Positions 1 to 9,033 of a DNA stretch of 64,000 nucleotides are shown piece by piece. The notes below the pieces were generated by a model. The model saw nothing but the letters and a program-made list of their open reading frames with translations. It had not been told where the DNA came from and made no database searches. The DNA comes from an uncultured Rhizobiaceae bacterium (GTDB lineage Bacteria; Pseudomonadota; Alphaproteobacteria; Rhizobiales; Rhizobiaceae). Made by a program: the position numbers and the translations under genes. Every line of letters begins with the position of its first letter. Positions within the stretch are counted from its first letter, which is position 1. Location of the stretch: NCBI GenBank assembly GCA_951813045.1, contig CATOTF010000002.1, positions 682,001 through 746,000 of the forward strand. Direction: 5' to 3'.

Positions 1-426
1 GAGCGTCTGGCCATGTATGTTCAGGGCGTTGACGATGTCTATGATCTGAATTTCAACGGCGGCGAGGGCGACAAAAAAGTGCCTTACGGCGAGGTTTTCC
101 AACAAACAGAACGCGAATACAGCCGGTATAACTTTGACATCGCGGGAACCGACGAACTGTTTCAACATTTCAAGGATGCTGAAACCGAATGCCAGCGCAT
201 TCTGGCGGCCCCCGCTCACGACCCAAAAAAAGGCCGCGAAATCATCATGGCCCACCCGGCCTACGACCAGTGTATCAAGGCCAGCCACGTCTTTAACCTG
301 CTCGACGCCCGAGGCGTTATCTCGGTGACAGAGCGCCAAAATTACATCGGCAAAGTACGTGACCTGTCAAAAGCCTGCGGTGAAGCATTTTTACAAACGG
401 AAGCGGGTGGTGTGGAGGCTGCGTAG
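1..426 (+). CDS. glyQ: Glycyl-tRNA synthetase alpha subunit, 3' part
   Basis: C-terminal 141 residues of the alpha subunit of the bacterial alpha2-beta2 glycyl-tRNA synthetase, which charges tRNA-Gly in the cytoplasm. The reading frame is open from the first base of the window ([16 protein letters not shown]), so the 5' end lies outside. The helical tail matches the family: [20 protein letters not shown], then [20 protein letters not shown] and [18 protein letters not shown]. The partner glyS lies downstream on the same strand but is separated by three small genes instead of following directly. The last residues ([10 protein letters not shown]) look like a variable tail. Confidence 0.95.
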   Translation, partial: ERLAMYVQGVDDVYDLNFNGGEGDKKVPYGEVFQQTEREYSRYNFDIAGTDELFQHFKDAETECQRILAAPAHDPKKGREIIMAHPAYDQCIKASHVFNLLDARGVISVTERQNYIGKVRDLSKACGEAFLQTEAGGVEAA

Positions 427-498
427 AACCTCCCTTTGACAGAACAACGCTGCTGTTTCACACTTCCAATTGGCTGGCTAAACAGGAGAAATTTCGCG

Positions 499-882
499 AT
501 GACACCGCACGGACATTTTCACTGGAATGAACTGATGAGTAACGACGTGGAAAAGGCAAAAGCCTTTTACCACGACGCACTGGGTTGGGAATATAACGCC
601 ATGGATATGGGCCCTAACGGTACTTATTGGCTGATTGTGGATGGTGAAATTCCCGTTGGTGGCATGTACCAGATGCAGGGAGAGCATTTTGAAGGCATGA
701 ATGATCAATGGACGTCCTACATCGCGGTCGATGATATCGATAAACGTGTGGAGGCTGCCGAAAAGGCTGGCGCAACCATTATCCAGCCTCCGTTTGACAT
801 TCCAGATACTGGACGTATTGCCATGCTTAGCGAGCCAGGCGGCGCTATGGTGGGCTGGATGACGCCATCGGAAAACGGGTAG
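499..882 (+). CDS. VOC-fold (glyoxalase/bleomycin-resistance) protein, first copy
   Basis: A 127-residue protein of the vicinal-oxygen-chelate superfamily, two beta-alpha-beta-beta-beta modules. The N-terminus HGHFHWNELMSNDVEKAKAF and the C-terminal SEPGGAMVGWM are typical of the small stand-alone VOC proteins annotated as glyoxalase-like; the substrate cannot be told. I place the start at the ATG at 499 because an AGGAG Shine-Dalgarno lies 10 bases upstream; an upstream TTG at 436 would add 21 residues unlike the family. It lies 72 bases after glyQ and is clearly paralogous to the VOC gene at 1237, so the two flank the CDGSH gene as a tandem duplication. Likely cotranscribed with glyQ/glyS. 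Confidence 0.85.
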   Translation: MTPHGHFHWNELMSNDVEKAKAFYHDALGWEYNAMDMGPNGTYWLIVDGEIPVGGMYQMQGEHFEGMNDQWTSYIAVDDIDKRVEAAEKAGATIIQPPFDIPDTGRIAMLSEPGGAMVGWMTPSENG

Positions 883-954
883 TATTTGTCTTTATGGCCG
901 ATCATATGGTCGGTTGCATCTTTATGCGAACTACAACCATTATCGAGGTTAAAT

Positions 955-1197
955 ATGCCCAGTCCAAAACGCGCAGGTGATGCGCCAATGCCAATCGAAG
1001 TGGAAGCCGGGAAAACCTATTTCTGGTGTTCCTGTGGGGAATCCTCCACCCAGCCGTTTTGTGATGGCACGCATAAAGGTTCGGACTTCGCACCAGTCAA
1101 ATGGACGGCGGAAGAAGACGGCAGAAAGATGTTTTGCACCTGCAAAGAGACAGGTAATCAACCATTTTGCGACGGCAGTCATAAACCCACATCGTGA
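955..1197 (+). CDS. CDGSH-type iron-sulfur protein with two domains
   Basis: An 80-residue protein made almost wholly of two CDGSH zinc-finger-like motifs that each bind a 2Fe-2S cluster through three Cys and one His: CSCGESSTQPFCDGTH and CTCKETGNQPFCDGSH. Both copies keep every ligand of C-x-C-x2-(S/T)-x3-P-x-C-D-G-(S/T)-H. Such tandem CDGSH proteins occur in many bacteria and are thought to carry redox-labile clusters; the physiological role is not settled. The start is the ATG at 955 behind GAGG at 944; an in-frame ATG at 886 would add an unrelated leader. It sits between two VOC genes inside the glyQ-glyS interval. Confidence 0.9.
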   Translation: MPSPKRAGDAPMPIEVEAGKTYFWCSCGESSTQPFCDGTHKGSDFAPVKWTAEEDGRKMFCTCKETGNQPFCDGSHKPTS

Positions 1198-1236
1198 ATT
1201 CAGGAATGAAAGTCGTTCAGCTAAACTGGAGCCAAC

Positions 1237-1617
1237 ATGCCCGAAATCGGACAATTTTTCTGGAATGAACTCAACACGCACGATGTGCTCAACGCGCAGG
1301 CATTTTATGAAAAAACGATGGGTTGGCAGTTTGAGTCGATAGCGACGGAAGATGGTGGCCCCTATTGGCTGGCAAAACATGACGGAGTGCCGGTCGCCGG
1401 CATTCTCCCTCATGTGAATATTGGTCTCGCACCTCAACATGATTTTTGGACACCCTATCTCGCTATGGAAGATGTTGACGCAAAATTGCAGATCGCCACA
1501 GCGCTTGGTGCAGAGATCGTCAGGCCACTATGGGATGTTCCCCAAGTCGGCTGCCGCGTTGTTTTAAGGGAGCCGGGAGGGGCTTTGGTCGCGTGGATCA
1601 CGCCGCTGGTGCAATAG
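1237..1617 (+). CDS. VOC-fold protein, second copy
   Basis: A 126-residue glyoxalase/bleomycin-resistance-fold protein. It aligns along its length with the VOC protein at 499: PEIGQFFWNELNTHDVLNAQ against PHGHFHWNELMSNDVEKAKA at the start, and REPGGALVAWITP against SEPGGAMVGWMTP at the end. This shows a duplication followed by strong divergence. It lies 39 bases after the CDGSH gene and 75 bases before glyS, all on the same strand. Substrate unknown. Confidence 0.85.
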   Translation: MPEIGQFFWNELNTHDVLNAQAFYEKTMGWQFESIATEDGGPYWLAKHDGVPVAGILPHVNIGLAPQHDFWTPYLAMEDVDAKLQIATALGAEIVRPLWDVPQVGCRVVLREPGGALVAWITPLVQ

Positions 1618-1692
1618 AATTAAAAACGCGGGTGACAGGGTTAAATCTGCTTGGTATGTCCGGCGCAGCTAGTCTCCCAGCCTTGAAACATC

Positions 1693-4023
1693 ATGCCTGA
1701 TTTATTGCTCGAACTCCGCTCCGAAGAAATCCCTGCCCGCATGCAGCGTAAAGCTGCAGGTGATCTGAAAAAACTTGTCACTGATGCGCTGGTTGATGCG
1801 GGGCTGACTTACGAAGGCGCACGGGAATATTGGACGCCGCGCAGGTTAACGCTTGATTTGCGTGGTCTTACAGCCCGTTCGGCTGATCTGAAAGAAGAAC
1901 GCAAGGGCCCGCGCACGGATGCGCCCGAAAAGGCGATTGAGGGCTTTCTCCGTGGTGCCGGACTGTCTTCCGTCGATGAAGCGGAAGTACGCAATGACCC
2001 CAAAAAAGGAGATTTTTTAGTTGCGGTTATCAATAAGCCCGGTCGCGAAGCGCAAGATATTATCGCTGAAGCAATTCCTGCAATAATCGCGAATTTCCCC
2101 TGGCCCAAAAGCATGCGTTGGGGTGCGAAATCCGCCGAGGCGGGAAGCTTGAAATGGGTGCGGCCGCTGCAATCCATCCTGTGCACATTTGGGCCTGAAA
2201 CCGAAGAACCGGAAGTCATTCCGTTTGACGCGGGCGGTGTGGCGAGCGGCAACATCACTTATGGCCACCGGTTCCATGCGCCCGACGCGATCAAAGTGCG
2301 CCGGTTCGATGATTACGTCTCATCGCTTGAGAAAGCCAAAGTGGTGTTGGATGCAGAACGCCGCAAGGAAATCATCAAGGCGGACGCCCAAAATCTCGCC
2401 TTCGCGAGCGGATTGGATCTGGTCGAGGATGAGGGACTTCTTGAAGAAGTTGCCAATCTGGTTGAATGGCCGGTGGCTATTTTGGGAGCATTCGGTGAAG
2501 AATTCCTCGATATTCCTCCGGAGGTTATCCGTCTGACCATCAAGGAAAACCAAAAGTGTTTCGTGTTGCGTCAATTGAACGGTGACCTGTCCAACAGGTT
2601 CCTGCTTGTGGCGAATATCGACGCAACGGATGGCGGCAAGGAAATCGCCCTTGGCAACGCTAAAGTGGTGAATGCCCGCTTGGGTGACGCGAAATTTTTC
2701 TGGGAAACCGACCTGCACCAGATCAACAGTGATGACGGTTTTGAACCGTGGCTGGCCAAGCTCCACAGTGTGACATTCCACGCGAAACTGGGCTCGCAAG
2801 CTGAGCGGGTGCAACGCATCATGGCGCTGGCCGAAGAACTGGCGCCCGTTGTTAGTGCCAATCCGGCGGAAGCCCGCCGCGCGGCAGAAATCTGCAAGGC
2901 CGATTTGAATTCCGCAATGGTCTATGAATTCCCGGAACTGCAAGGCCTCATGGGCCGCAAGTACGCTGAGCGGGCGAACGAAGCGGATTCCGTCGCGCTG
3001 GCCTGCGAAGAACACTGGAAACCCCAAGGCCCATCAGACGATGTGCCGAGCGACCCTGTCTGCGTTGCAGTAGCGCTGGCCGATAAACTGGATACGCTGG
3101 TCGGTTTCTGGGCAATCGATGAAAAACCAACCGGGAGTAAAGACCCGTATGCTCTGAGACGGGCAGCGTTGGGGGTTATTCGTTTGGTGTTGGAGAATGA
3201 ACTCGAAATTGAGGTCGCTAAACTGATCGTCGCAGCATTTAAAAATGTAATTCAAGGTGCTTGGGATAAGGATATTCTATGGGGTGTAAAAGATGGTGAT
3301 GTATGTGAAATTCCACGGTACACAATTCAGGATGACGGAGGGCAACCAGCGCAAATCGAAAGCGCATTTCCTAACCTTGATGCTGAAGTTTGCTATGGTG
3401 TTCAAAAGATTAACTTTTCGAAGTTTGACTTGATGTTGAACACAAATTTGACAACAGGTGAATTACCTTCTCTCCCAACTTTGAGATCATTGTCAGACTT
3501 CGGTAATGACCTCCTCTCCTTTTTCCATGACCGCCTAAAAGTCCACCTCCGGGATTCTGGCGCACGTCATGACCTCATCGATGCTGTCATCACTCCGGAT
3601 TCCGATGACCTGTTGATGATCACCCGTCGGGTTGAAGCCCTAGGAAGTTTCCTTGATACCGAAGACGGTAAAAACCTGCTGGCCGGAACCAAACGTGCGG
3701 CCAATATTCTGGCTGCTGAGGAAAAGAAGAATACGGAAGTTGGAGATACCGTCGTTGAATCTTTGCTTGAAGACGCGAGGGAAACGGCGCTCTTCAAAGC
3801 GGTGAATCAGGCTGAGAAGCAGGCGGCGGAAGCTATTGAAAAAGAAGATTATTCCTCCTCAATGGCTGCACTTGCTAAGTTGCGGGCACCGGTTGATTCA
3901 TTCTTTGAAGATGTGATGGTCAACGTCGAAGACACAAAGGTCCGCGCCAACCGCCTCGCCCTCATGCGCAGGATCAGAGATGCGACGGGAACGGTGGCGG
4001 ACTTCTCCAAAATCGCGGGGTGA
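1693..4023 (+). CDS. glyS: Glycyl-tRNA synthetase beta subunit, with an extra internal segment
   Basis: Beta subunit of the tetrameric glycyl-tRNA synthetase, partner of glyQ. The N-terminus [20 protein letters not shown], the [10 protein letters not shown] and [11 protein letters not shown] stretches, the HD-domain-like part ([20 protein letters not shown]) and the C-terminal DALR-like anticodon-binding region ([20 protein letters not shown]) are all present. At 776 residues it is longer than the usual roughly 690-710. The excess lies at about residues 505-600, between [13 protein letters not shown] and [16 protein letters not shown]. That segment is about 40% GC by hand count over 3241-3480, against 53-62% in flanking lines, and I recognise no domain in it. 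The frame stays open, so the enzyme should be functional. Confidence 0.95.
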   Translation: MPDLLLELRSEEIPARMQRKAAGDLKKLVTDALVDAGLTYEGAREYWTPRRLTLDLRGLTARSADLKEERKGPRTDAPEKAIEGFLRGAGLSSVDEAEVRNDPKKGDFLVAVINKPGREAQDIIAEAIPAIIANFPWPKSMRWGAKSAEAGSLKWVRPLQSILCTFGPETEEPEVIPFDAGGVASGNITYGHRFHAPDAIKVRRFDDYVSSLEKAKVVLDAERRKEIIKADAQNLAFASGLDLVEDEGLLEEVANLVEWPVAILGAFGEEFLDIPPEVIRLTIKENQKCFVLRQLNGDLSNRFLLVANIDATDGGKEIALGNAKVVNARLGDAKFFWETDLHQINSDDGFEPWLAKLHSVTFHAKLGSQAERVQRIMALAEELAPVVSANPAEARRAAEICKADLNSAMVYEFPELQGLMGRKYAERANEADSVALACEEHWKPQGPSDDVPSDPVCVAVALADKLDTLVGFWAIDEKPTGSKDPYALRRAALGVIRLVLENELEIEVAKLIVAAFKNVIQGAWDKDILWGVKDGDVCEIPRYTIQDDGGQPAQIESAFPNLDAEVCYGVQKINFSKFDLMLNTNLTTGELPSLPTLRSLSDFGNDLLSFFHDRLKVHLRDSGARHDLIDAVITPDSDDLLMITRRVEALGSFLDTEDGKNLLAGTKRAANILAAEEKKNTEVGDTVVESLLEDARETALFKAVNQAEKQAAEAIEKEDYSSSMAALAKLRAPVDSFFEDVMVNVEDTKVRANRLALMRRIRDATGTVADFSKIAG

Positions 4024-4040
4024 TTGCTGCTTGTTCCCAC

Positions 4041-4179
4041 TGTCATCCCCGCGCAGGTGGGGACCTAAATCTACTTGGGAATGAAAGATGTTGGACGGCC
4101 GGAATTTGGGCTAAATACCCAAGAACATAGCCACCTCATTTTGGCGTTATCATGGGTCCCCGCCTTCGCGGGGATGACA
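4041..4179. repeat. REP-like palindrome pair (BIME-like)
   Basis: Two inverted copies of a GC-rich unit, TGTCATCCCCGCGCAGGTGG at 4041 and GGGTCCCCGCCTTCGCGGGG at 4154. Each can fold on itself (CCCCGC/GCGGGG), and the two can pair with each other across about 88 bases. The same arrangement follows ubiA at 8266-8394. Position just after the glyS stop is typical of extragenic REP elements, which can protect 3' ends or terminate transcription; which of these applies is inference. Confidence 0.8.
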
Positions 4180-4307
4180 ATTGGTGGCGTAATGATGTCT
4201 CACGTTGAAGCACCGATTGTTTTCCACATTTGATTGATCCCCCCAACATCAGTTAAAACAACACAACACCTCTCCCATCATCAAATACAGCGCTGAAAGT
4301 ACCTGAT

Positions 4308-4793
4308 ATGAAAACCTGGAACATTTATCTCTCCGGTGAAATACACACCAATTGGCGTGAGGAAATTGCTGACGGTGCGAAAGCTGCGGGCCTGCCGGTT
4401 ACGTTTGCTTCCGCCGTCACCCACCACGAAGCGTCGGACGATTGTGGTGTGGCAATTCTTGGGGCAGAGCCGAACAAGTTCTGGCATGACCATAAAGGTG
4501 CACAGATGAATGCCATCCGCACCCGCACCTTGATACAGGGTGCCGATGTGGTCGTCGTGCGTTTCGATGAAAAATATAAACAATGGAATGCCGCGTTTGA
4601 TGCGGGTTTTGCATCAGCGCTGGGTAAGCCCACCATCATCATGCATCAGGACGAACACTCCCACGCGTTGAAAGAGGTGGACGCCGCCGCGCTGGCTGTT
4701 GCGAAAACATCCCACGAGGTTGTGGAAATTTTGAAATACGTCATCAATGGCGAATTGGCCGGATATACCGACGCCGCACAAGCTGCCGAATGA
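4308..4793 (+). CDS. ytoQ: YtoQ family protein
   Basis: A 161-residue protein recognised as the YtoQ family (named for a Bacillus subtilis gene of unknown function) from the start MKTWNIYLSGEIHTNWREEI and the central GADVVVVRFDEKYKQWNAAF and DAGFASALGKPTIIMHQ. The pattern of an LSGEIH strand, then D-x-V-V-V and a later F-D-A-G-x-A-x-A-x-G-K-P, resembles nucleoside 2-deoxyribosyltransferase-like Rossmann folds. A nucleotide-sugar or N-glycosidic substrate is therefore a possibility but not shown. Its stop overlaps the start of the merF-like gene by four bases (ATGA), so the two are translationally coupled. Confidence 0.8.
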   Translation: MKTWNIYLSGEIHTNWREEIADGAKAAGLPVTFASAVTHHEASDDCGVAILGAEPNKFWHDHKGAQMNAIRTRTLIQGADVVVVRFDEKYKQWNAAFDAGFASALGKPTIIMHQDEHSHALKEVDAAALAVAKTSHEVVEILKYVINGELAGYTDAAQAAE

Positions 4794-4996
4794 ACCGCCT
4801 TTTAAGAACCGGACTGGTTGGGGCAATCATTACGGCAATCTGTTGTTTTACTCCGCTGCTGGTTTGGGTTTTCGCAGCCGTAGGTCTTGGTGGCCTGGTG
4901 ATTTATTTGGATATTGTCTTACTGCCCCTGCTGGGGTTCTTTATCGCCTTGATACTTTGGGCTTACGTGAAATCCGGTAAGTTGAACCGCAGATAA
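4790..4996 (+). CDS. MerF-like small membrane transporter
   Basis: A 68-residue protein with two predicted membrane helices (about residues 8-28 and 36-60). It matches the mercuric-ion transporter MerF: a vicinal Cys pair in the first helix (AIITAICCFTPLLVWV), then VGLGGLVIYLDIVLLPLLG, the MerF core. Known MerF carries a second Cys pair in its cytoplasmic tail; here the tail ends SGKLNRR with no Cys. No mercuric reductase, MerP or MerR gene is visible nearby. The gene overlaps ytoQ by ATGA, so its role is probably tied to that protein. The substrate could be another soft metal or thiol compound; mercury resistance is not established. Confidence 0.75.
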   Translation: MNRLLRTGLVGAIITAICCFTPLLVWVFAAVGLGGLVIYLDIVLLPLLGFFIALILWAYVKSGKLNRR

Positions 4997-5007
4997 CCGA
5001 TTGTCGT

Positions 5008-5808
5008 CTATTCGTTTGAAAACGAACCGTGGCGCCCCTCACCATCGGAAAATCGGCTGGCACCGTCCAACGTTTCACCGGAATTCATGGTTTCCATGCC
5101 TAACCGTACTTCGTTTGCCAAGGCATCATTGTGGTCCATGCCCCATTGCTGAAGCATGGAGAGGCGGTCATTGCGCATACAGATTTGTGGAAATTTTGAT
5201 ATTTCCTGTGCCAGAGTGATGCTGGCGTCAAGGGCATCGCCCTTTGGTACAATGCGATTGGCGAGCCCAAGTTTCTCTGCTTCATCTGCATCTACCGGGC
5301 GCCCAGTCAAAACGAGATCCATGGCTCTTGATTGCCCGATTAGCCGGGCCAGACGGAATGTGCCACCGTCCACCAAAGGTACGCCGAAACGGCGGCAATA
5401 GATGCCGAAAACCGCGTCCTGCGCCATGACTCGTAGGTCGCACCACAGCGCAAGCTCCATTCCGCCGGCCACCGCATGGCCTTCGATTGCAGCGATTACG
5501 GGCTTGGACAATACCATGCGAGTAGGTCCCATTGGCCCAAGACTACCGTCAAAACAGCCATCCTCTCCAGCATCATCAACGCGTCCAATGGTGCCACCTT
5601 CTGCGAGGGAGCGCAGATCAAAGCCTGCACAAAATGCGCCATTAACTCCAGTGAGAATTGCGACCGAGGCAGTGTCATCCCTGTCGAAATCTTGAAACGC
5701 GTTGTACAGGGCGTCACCTGTTTCACGATCAACTGCGTTGCGGCGTTCCGGGCGGTTAATTGAAATGATGCGAACTGGGCCGTGGTTTTCGATCAAAAGA
5801 TTGGTCAT
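5008..5808 (-). CDS. Enoyl-CoA hydratase/isomerase (crotonase) family protein
   Basis: A 266-residue crotonase-fold enzyme acting on acyl-CoA thioesters in the cytoplasm. The fold signature is clear: INRPERRNAVDRET near residue 18, the oxyanion-hole region GAFCAGFDLRSLAEGG near 60, and VIAAIEGHAVAGGMELALWC near 105. In the later active-site region it has RRFGVPLVDGGTFRLARLIG, where hydratases often carry Glu, so the reaction (hydratase, isomerase or other) is uncertain. A strong Shine-Dalgarno (GGAAGG) precedes the ATG. It lies 30 bases downstream of purD on the same strand and is likely cotranscribed with it, although the functions are unrelated. Confidence 0.88.
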   Translation of the reverse strand: MTNLLIENHGPVRIISINRPERRNAVDRETGDALYNAFQDFDRDDTASVAILTGVNGAFCAGFDLRSLAEGGTIGRVDDAGEDGCFDGSLGPMGPTRMVLSKPVIAAIEGHAVAGGMELALWCDLRVMAQDAVFGIYCRRFGVPLVDGGTFRLARLIGQSRAMDLVLTGRPVDADEAEKLGLANRIVPKGDALDASITLAQEISKFPQICMRNDRLSMLQQWGMDHNDALANEVRLGMETMNSGETLDGASRFSDGEGRHGSFSNE

Positions 5809-5838
5809 TTCAAATCCTTCCGTTATTCGCTTTTTGTC

Positions 5839-7110
5839 TCAGGCTTCCCGCTCAACAGCCCGGTGGCCAATATCCGTACGCCAAAACCCATCCGGCCAAT
5901 CAATCTGGTTGACCGTTGCATAGGCATTTCTCTGCGCCTCGCCTGCGGTCTTGCCTTTTGAGGTAACGCATAATACACGCCCGCCGATCGCGTGGGTTGC
6001 ACCATTTTGAACTTCAGTTCCCGCATGAAAGGTCTGAATCATCTTGTCGGATATGCCGTCCAGTCCTTTGATAACAGAACCTTTTTCATAAGGTCCGGGA
6101 TAACCATCTGTGGCCATGACGACCGTGAGCGCAAAATCATTCGACCATTCGGCAGCTTGATCGGATAAATCCCCTTCCGCGCTGGCGAGTAGAATGGGAA
6201 CCAGGTCGCTTTCCAGACGCATCATCAAAACTTGACATTCCGGGTCGCCAAATCGCACATTGTATTCGATCAGTTTCGGCCTGTCGTCGTCGATCATCAG
6301 CCCTGCATAGAGCACACCGGAAAACGGAGTTCCCGCTTCCGCCATGCCTTTCAGTGTTGGCATAACAATGTCCTGCATAACCCGGTCCTGCAGTGCATTC
6401 GTTAAGACAGGGGCTGGGGAATAGGCCCCCATGCCGCCGGTGTTGGGGCCGGTGTCACCATCGCCCACCCGCTTATGATCCTGCGCAGTACCGAAGGGCA
6501 GGGCGGTCGTTCCGTCACACAGGAAGAACATGCTGGCTTCTTCGCCACTCAGGAATTCTTCAACCACAACTTCGGCTCCGGCGTCCCCGAAAGCACCGTC
6601 GAAGCATTCGTCAATTGCTGTAAGCGAGTCTTCTAGATTCATCGCAACGGTAACGCCTTTTCCGGCAGCCAATCCGTCGGCCTTGATGACAATCGGCGCG
6701 CCTTGGGCTTCGATATAGGCGCGGGCGTCAGTCGCATTGGTGAAATGGCCGTATGCGGCGGTGGGAATGTTTTTGCGGTCGCATAAAGCCTTGGTGTATT
6801 GTTTGGAACCCTCAAGCTGCGCCGCCGCCGCCGATGGACCAAAGACCTTGATACCCGACTTCTGCAAGTCATCAGCCAGCCCAGCCACTAACGGCGCTTC
6901 GGGGCCGATGATAACCAGATCGATTGCCATGAGCTGGCAAAAAGAAACAACTGCAGCATGGTCTTCCACATCCAGGACCACATGTTCTCCCAATTTCCCG
7001 GTGCCGCCATTGCCGGGCGCGATAAAGAGTTTTGTCAGCAATGGGGATTGGGCGATTTTCCATGCCAGTGCGTGTTCACGACCACCGGAACCGATGAGGA
7101 GAATATTCAT
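5839..7110 (-). CDS. purD: Phosphoribosylamine-glycine ligase (GARS)
   Basis: Second enzyme of de novo purine synthesis: joins glycine to 5-phosphoribosylamine with ATP. A 423-residue ATP-grasp protein, the usual length. Signatures: [20 protein letters not shown] at the start, [63 protein letters not shown] and [12 protein letters not shown] chose the ATG at 7110, which begins exactly at the family N-terminus; an upstream start at 7173 would add 21 unrelated residues. The crotonase gene follows 30 bases downstream. Confidence 0.97.
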   Translation of the reverse strand: MNILLIGSGGREHALAWKIAQSPLLTKLFIAPGNGGTGKLGEHVVLDVEDHAAVVSFCQLMAIDLVIIGPEAPLVAGLADDLQKSGIKVFGPSAAAAQLEGSKQYTKALCDRKNIPTAAYGHFTNATDARAYIEAQGAPIVIKADGLAAGKGVTVAMNLEDSLTAIDECFDGAFGDAGAEVVVEEFLSGEEASMFFLCDGTTALPFGTAQDHKRVGDGDTGPNTGGMGAYSPAPVLTNALQDRVMQDIVMPTLKGMAEAGTPFSGVLYAGLMIDDDRPKLIEYNVRFGDPECQVLMMRLESDLVPILLASAEGDLSDQAAEWSNDFALTVVMATDGYPGPYEKGSVIKGLDGISDKMIQTFHAGTEVQNGATHAIGGRVLCVTSKGKTAGEAQRNAYATVNQIDWPDGFWRTDIGHRAVEREA

Positions 7111-7229
7111 GAGTATTCCGCACTTGCGTAACAATTGGCCTCCGTTTAGCACGGCGGTACGGGCGCGGCTCAATTTGTCGCGGGTTTTCCACTTGCTTTA
7201 TTGGTTCGAGAAGGCAGTCTGATCACACT

Positions 7230-8258
7230 ATGAGCGAAACAACCCAAGACCGCGTATCCGATGCACCGGCAGATATATGGGTCTACCGTCTCCTGCCCCG
7301 TTGGCTGTGGCCTTATGCGCAGTTGGCAAGATGGGACCGACCTATCGGCTGGTGGCTACTGCTGTGGCCGTGTTGGTGGTCGGTCATGCTGGCATATTTG
7401 GCAACATTGGGTGTAGTGCCAACACCGCAATCATCACTTCAAGCCCCTAACTTATTTCTGTTTGGTTATGATTTCGTTGGAAACGAAGGGTTGTTGGTAA
7501 CCCTCCCAGCATTTTTAATTGGCGCGATGATGATGCGCGGTGCTGGTTGCACCTATAATGATCTTGTCGATACCAAGTTGGATTCTCAGGTTGAAAGAAC
7601 GAAATCCAGGCCCATTCCATCTGGCCGGGTATCAAAAAACGCGGCGGTGAGGTTTGCGATTGGGCAAGCCTTCATTGGGTTACTGGCGCTGATATGGTTA
7701 TGCCAATTGTATTGGTTTAGGGACGGTTTCAACTGGTTCGCATCCTATTTGGCCATTGCGTCTCTGCTAATCGTCGCTGCCTATCCATTCGCAAAACGCA
7801 TAACTGATTGGCCTCAACTCGTACTTGGCCTTTCATTTTCCTGGGGAGCGCTGATGGGATGGGCGGTTGTGTTTAGGGAATTATCGGCAGCACCAATATT
7901 ACTCTACATTGGATCCGTTCTGTGGGTCATCGGTTATGACACAATTTACGCCCATCAGGATCGGGAAGATGACGCACTTGTTGGCGTGAGATCAACGGCC
8001 AGATTATTCGGTGAGAGAACCAAACCTGCTCTGATCCTGCTTTATTCAGGTACATTGGTTGTGTTCGTGGCCGCATTCTATGCCGCGAATACGGGCTGGC
8101 CGGCCTATTTGGGCCTAATAATTGGGTGCGGACACATGATCTGGCAAATCCGCGCACTCGATATTGAGGATGCAGACAATTGCCTGGCCCTGTTCAAATC
8201 GAACAAGATATTCGGCTGGATTATTTTTGCTGGTCTTGTGGTGGATATTTTTATCTAG
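7230..8258 (+). CDS. ubiA: 4-hydroxybenzoate octaprenyltransferase
   Basis: Membrane prenyltransferase that attaches the polyprenyl tail to 4-hydroxybenzoate in ubiquinone synthesis. 342 residues with about eight hydrophobic helices. The first Asp-rich motif is CTYNDLVDTKLDSQVERTKS (around residue 110), followed by RPIPSG; the second is YAHQDREDDALVG (around residue 238). The N-terminal RWDRPIGWWLLLWPCWWSVM is typical. It is divergent from purD with about 120 bases between start codons and is followed by a REP-like repeat and the DUF6101 gene, a neighbourhood I recall from Hyphomicrobiales. Confidence 0.96.
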   Translation: MSETTQDRVSDAPADIWVYRLLPRWLWPYAQLARWDRPIGWWLLLWPCWWSVMLAYLATLGVVPTPQSSLQAPNLFLFGYDFVGNEGLLVTLPAFLIGAMMMRGAGCTYNDLVDTKLDSQVERTKSRPIPSGRVSKNAAVRFAIGQAFIGLLALIWLCQLYWFRDGFNWFASYLAIASLLIVAAYPFAKRITDWPQLVLGLSFSWGALMGWAVVFRELSAAPILLYIGSVLWVIGYDTIYAHQDREDDALVGVRSTARLFGERTKPALILLYSGTLVVFVAAFYAANTGWPAYLGLIIGCGHMIWQIRALDIEDADNCLALFKSNKIFGWIIFAGLVVDIFI

Positions 8259-8265
8259 GTCGCGT

Positions 8266-8394
8266 TGTCATCCCCGCGCGGGCGGGGACCCAAAGCTGCC
8301 CAAACGCGAATAGCGCTTGTTTAATTCAAGCCCGTGGGGACCCCAGATTCCTTAATTTTGGATATTTGGTTCCACGCCTGCGCGGGGATGACAA
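8266..8394. repeat. REP-like palindrome pair, second copy
   Basis: TGTCATCCCCGCGCGGGCGG at 8266 and its inverted partner CACGCCTGCGCGGGGATGAC around 8373. A partial third unit (CCGTGGGGACCCC, about 8332) lies between them. The sequence family is that of the pair at 4041. It fills the convergent space between ubiA and the DUF6101 gene and may serve as a bidirectional terminator or mRNA-stabilising hairpin; this function is inferred from position only. Confidence 0.8.
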
Positions 8395-8415
8395 TCGGAT
8401 TGACGCGTTGAAGCC

Positions 8416-9033
8416 TTAAGTCCGGGCGATGATCTCGCGTGCGTTGATCCGCTCAACCGGTCCAACCATGCCCATCTTGCGGCGACGCATGAAGTTTGGG
8501 CGGTTTGGCATCATGGAATACCGACGACGGCGTGGTTTTGGATCGCGCGACGTAATACCGGAATGATCATTCACAACTTCTGAATTTCCGTTTTGGTCGA
8601 TGAAAACCATAGGGAGCCCCAGGTTTTTCGCCCATGAATGCCAATCAGCTGCAGCGTCTTCCACCGTATCGGAAACACAAAGAGGAATGCTTAAATCTGC
8701 GTCGCGATGCATTAATTCCAATGTGACGGTGTTGCTGCCGTCCTCATTTTCAAAGGCTCGTGCTGCTACACCGCTAAAAGCGGCATTTGGCAAGGCCATT
8801 GATAAAGGGAGGCCGCAATCCAGGTCGCGCTTCATCACGGCACCGTTTTCGGTGACCGTAAATTCAACCTGCAATCCGTGGGTGCCTCCTGACAGCGTCG
8901 GGCCCCCACGATTGTAGCGAATTTTTTGTGGCAGAGCGTATGGATCGATACGCATGTCTGCGTTTGCCCATATTGGTTTTGCCGCTCTTGCCGCTTCTGA
9001 TTGCCGTCCCCACGGCTGCCCACTGGCTATCAT
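8416..9033 (-). CDS. DUF6101 family protein
   Basis: A 205-residue soluble protein that I place in DUF6101, a family of unknown function known from Hyphomicrobiales and often next to ubiA. The recognisable part is MRIDPYALPQKIRY, then MKRDLDCGLPLSMALPNAAF-type text and a region on amplitude-like terms (NTVTLELMHRDADLSIPLCV). The C-terminus is very basic (DPKPRRRRYSMM, FMRRRKMGM). I chose the ATG at 9033 because AGGATAAG lies directly upstream; in-frame starts at 9093 and 9153 have no such site. No catalytic motif is visible. Confidence 0.75.
   Translation of the reverse strand: MIASGQPWGRQSEAARAAKPIWANADMRIDPYALPQKIRYNRGGPTLSGGTHGLQVEFTVTENGAVMKRDLDCGLPLSMALPNAAFSGVAARAFENEDGSNTVTLELMHRDADLSIPLCVSDTVEDAAADWHSWAKNLGLPMVFIDQNGNSEVVNDHSGITSRDPKPRRRRYSMMPNRPNFMRRRKMGMVGPVERINAREIIART

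Noticed and set aside
949-1440. 163-codon minus-strand frame over the CDGSH and second VOC genes
   Set aside because: Covers two genes with clear motifs on the other strand; its text resembles no family.
2320-3027. 235-codon minus-strand frame inside glyS
   Set aside because: Antisense shadow of a clearly coding, conserved gene; no recognisable protein text and no ribosome-binding site.
4790-4996. Calling the MerF-like gene a mercury-resistance determinant
   Set aside because: No other mer gene is present and the second Cys pair is missing; only the transporter family can be supported.
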